Shown here piece by piece: positions 6,052 through 6,968 of a stretch of DNA of 6,968 bases (position 1 is the stretch's first letter; every line of letters begins with the position of its first letter). A program made the position numbers and the translations under genes. The DNA comes from Oscillospiraceae bacterium (GTDB lineage Bacteria; Bacillota; Clostridia; Oscillospirales; Acutalibacteraceae). The DNA is taken from contig JAFLUK010000078.1 of the NCBI GenBank assembly GCA_022508865.1, positions 1-6,968 on the forward strand. The letters run 5' to 3'. A model generated the notes under the pieces. The model made no database searches. It was not told the DNA's origin and worked only from the letters and a program-made list of their open reading frames with translations.

Positions 6052-6498
6052 ATGAAAGTAGTATTAAAGCAGGATGTAAAGAAGCTGGGTAAAAAGGGTG
6101 AGCTTGTAGAAACATCCGATGGTTACGCTAGAAACTATCTCTTCCCGAGAGATTTGGCTATGCAGGCAAATAATCAGGCTATGAACGAGCTGAAAAATGC
6201 AGAAAGCAGTAAACAGTTCAAGATAGATACACAGGTTAAAGAGGCAACTGCTAACAAGGAACGCCTTGAGGGGAAAATCTTCAAAATGACTGCAAAGGCA
6301 GGCAGCAACGGTAAGCTTTTCGGCTCTGTTACCGCCAAGGAAATTTCACAGGAAATAAAGAAGCAGTATAATATTATTGTGGATAAAAGAAAGATTACAC
6401 TTGATACCGATATAAAGGCATTTGGAACATATAATGCAAGCGTCAAGCTGTATAACGGAATTGTGGCAAATATCAAGGTTCAGGTTTCGGAAGCATAA
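6052..6498 (+). CDS. rplI: Large-subunit ribosomal protein L9
   Basis: L9 (bL9) binds 23S rRNA near the L1 stalk and reaches across to neighbouring ribosomes, where it helps reading-frame fidelity. The 148-residue length is standard. The N-terminal RNA-binding domain begins MKVVLKQDVKKLGKKGE and carries DGYARNYLFPRDLA (23-36). A charged helix linker follows at about 41-75, then the C-terminal domain with GKLFGSVTAKEI near 87-98. The N-terminal signature is close to the family pattern but has Thr21 where Val is usual and Asp34 where Gly is usual. The ATG lies 6 bp behind gdpP. It is followed by dnaB after 64 bp that contain no terminator. Identification is secure. Confidence 0.96.
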   Translation: MKVVLKQDVKKLGKKGELVETSDGYARNYLFPRDLAMQANNQAMNELKNAESSKQFKIDTQVKEATANKERLEGKIFKMTAKAGSNGKLFGSVTAKEISQEIKKQYNIIVDKRKITLDTDIKAFGTYNASVKLYNGIVANIKVQVSEA

Positions 6499-6562
6499 GA
6501 AACATAAAAAGAATAAAAGGAATAATTATATTCAGGTATAGATAAAGCAAGAGGAAAATCAG

Positions 6563-6968
6563 ATGGCAGATTCAAATTTTCTTAGTTCAGCAGGAACATA
6601 TGACGGTATGAACTTGCCCTACAGCCCAGAGGCTGAACAGGCGGTGCTGGGTGCAGTTCTTATGGACTCAAGCTGTATTGACAAGGTGATGGGCTTAGTT
6701 CCAAGTCCTGATTACTTCTACATTACAACACACAAAACTATATACAGTAAAATGCTTGAAATGTTTACAGAGTCAAGACCGATTGATATTGTAACCATTC
6801 TTGAAGCCTTAAAGGGCGAGAGAGACTATGACGAAGCAACAGGAAAAACTTACCTTGTCAGCCTTGCAAGCAATTGCCCCTCAATTTCAAATGTTGAGGT
6901 GTATGCAACACTTGTAAGAGATAAGTACAGCCTGCGTCAGTTGATTACCGCATCAAGGGACATAATAG
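6563..6968 (+). CDS. dnaB: Replicative DNA helicase DnaB, N-terminal part, cut by window edge
   Basis: DnaB (called DnaC in B. subtilis) is the hexameric 5'-3' helicase that unwinds DNA at the replication fork and recruits primase. Only 135 codons are inside the window, and the frame stays open to the edge. The N-terminal helicase domain is clear: LPYSPEAEQAVLGAVLMD (18-35), then FYITTHKTIYSKM, RPIDIVTILEAL, and TYLVSLASNCPSISNVEVYA leading into VRDKYSLRQLI. The ATPase domain with the Walker motifs lies outside. The ATG at 6563 follows AAGAGGA (6549-6555) at 7-nt spacing; the next in-frame ATG, at 6608, has no ribosome binding site. It is the fourth gene of the rnjA-gdpP-rplI-dnaB run. The residues before PYSPEAEQ form a short variable leader. 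Confidence 0.95.
   Translation, partial: MADSNFLSSAGTYDGMNLPYSPEAEQAVLGAVLMDSSCIDKVMGLVPSPDYFYITTHKTIYSKMLEMFTESRPIDIVTILEALKGERDYDEATGKTYLVSLASNCPSISNVEVYATLVRDKYSLRQLITASRDII

Noticed and set aside
6174..6476. 100-codon hydrophobic minus-strand frame inside rplI
   Set aside because: The hydrophobic character comes from reading Lys/Glu-rich L9 codons in reverse; there is no start signal.

Overview
This is a low-GC Gram-positive chromosome segment made of core housekeeping genes. The spacers are very AT-rich, the -35/-10 promoters look sigma-A-like, Shine-Dalgarno sites are strong, and RNase J occurs beside a GdpP-rplI-dnaB block. Together these point to the class Clostridia, plausibly an Oscillospiraceae/Ruminococcaceae-type gut anaerobe. 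That placement is inferred from gene style, and no species can be named from the sequence alone.

Layout. Positions 1-167 hold two tRNA-Ser genes on the minus strand, GCU (cut by the window edge) and UGA. Positions 168-335 are a divergent promoter region. A tRNA-Arg(CCU) with its own promoter and a long intrinsic terminator fills 336-456. After a gene-free spacer come nrdR (+, 755-1210) and rnhA (-, 1385-1822). These converge on a hairpin at 1241-1281 that can terminate in both directions. A 301-bp divergent region then separates rnhA from a four-gene plus-strand block: rnjA (RNase J, best start GTG at 2124), gdpP (4093-6045), rplI (6052-6498) and the 5' part of dnaB (6563 to the edge).

How the genes relate. 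NrdR represses ribonucleotide reductase genes, RNase HI removes RNA from RNA:DNA hybrids, RNase J performs mRNA decay and rRNA maturation, GdpP degrades cyclic di-AMP, L9 is a ribosomal protein, and DnaB is the replicative helicase. No terminator is visible between rnjA and dnaB. The gdpP-rplI junction is only 6 bp, with the rplI ribosome binding site lying at the gdpP stop codon, so an operon is likely.

Nothing here looks like a mobile element, phage, CRISPR array or new defence system. The points most worth a second look are the RNase J start site, its Asn/Lys/Ser-rich N-terminal tail, a hairpin in the RNase J leader that contains the competing upstream ATG, and two weak NrdR-box-like sites upstream of nrdR.
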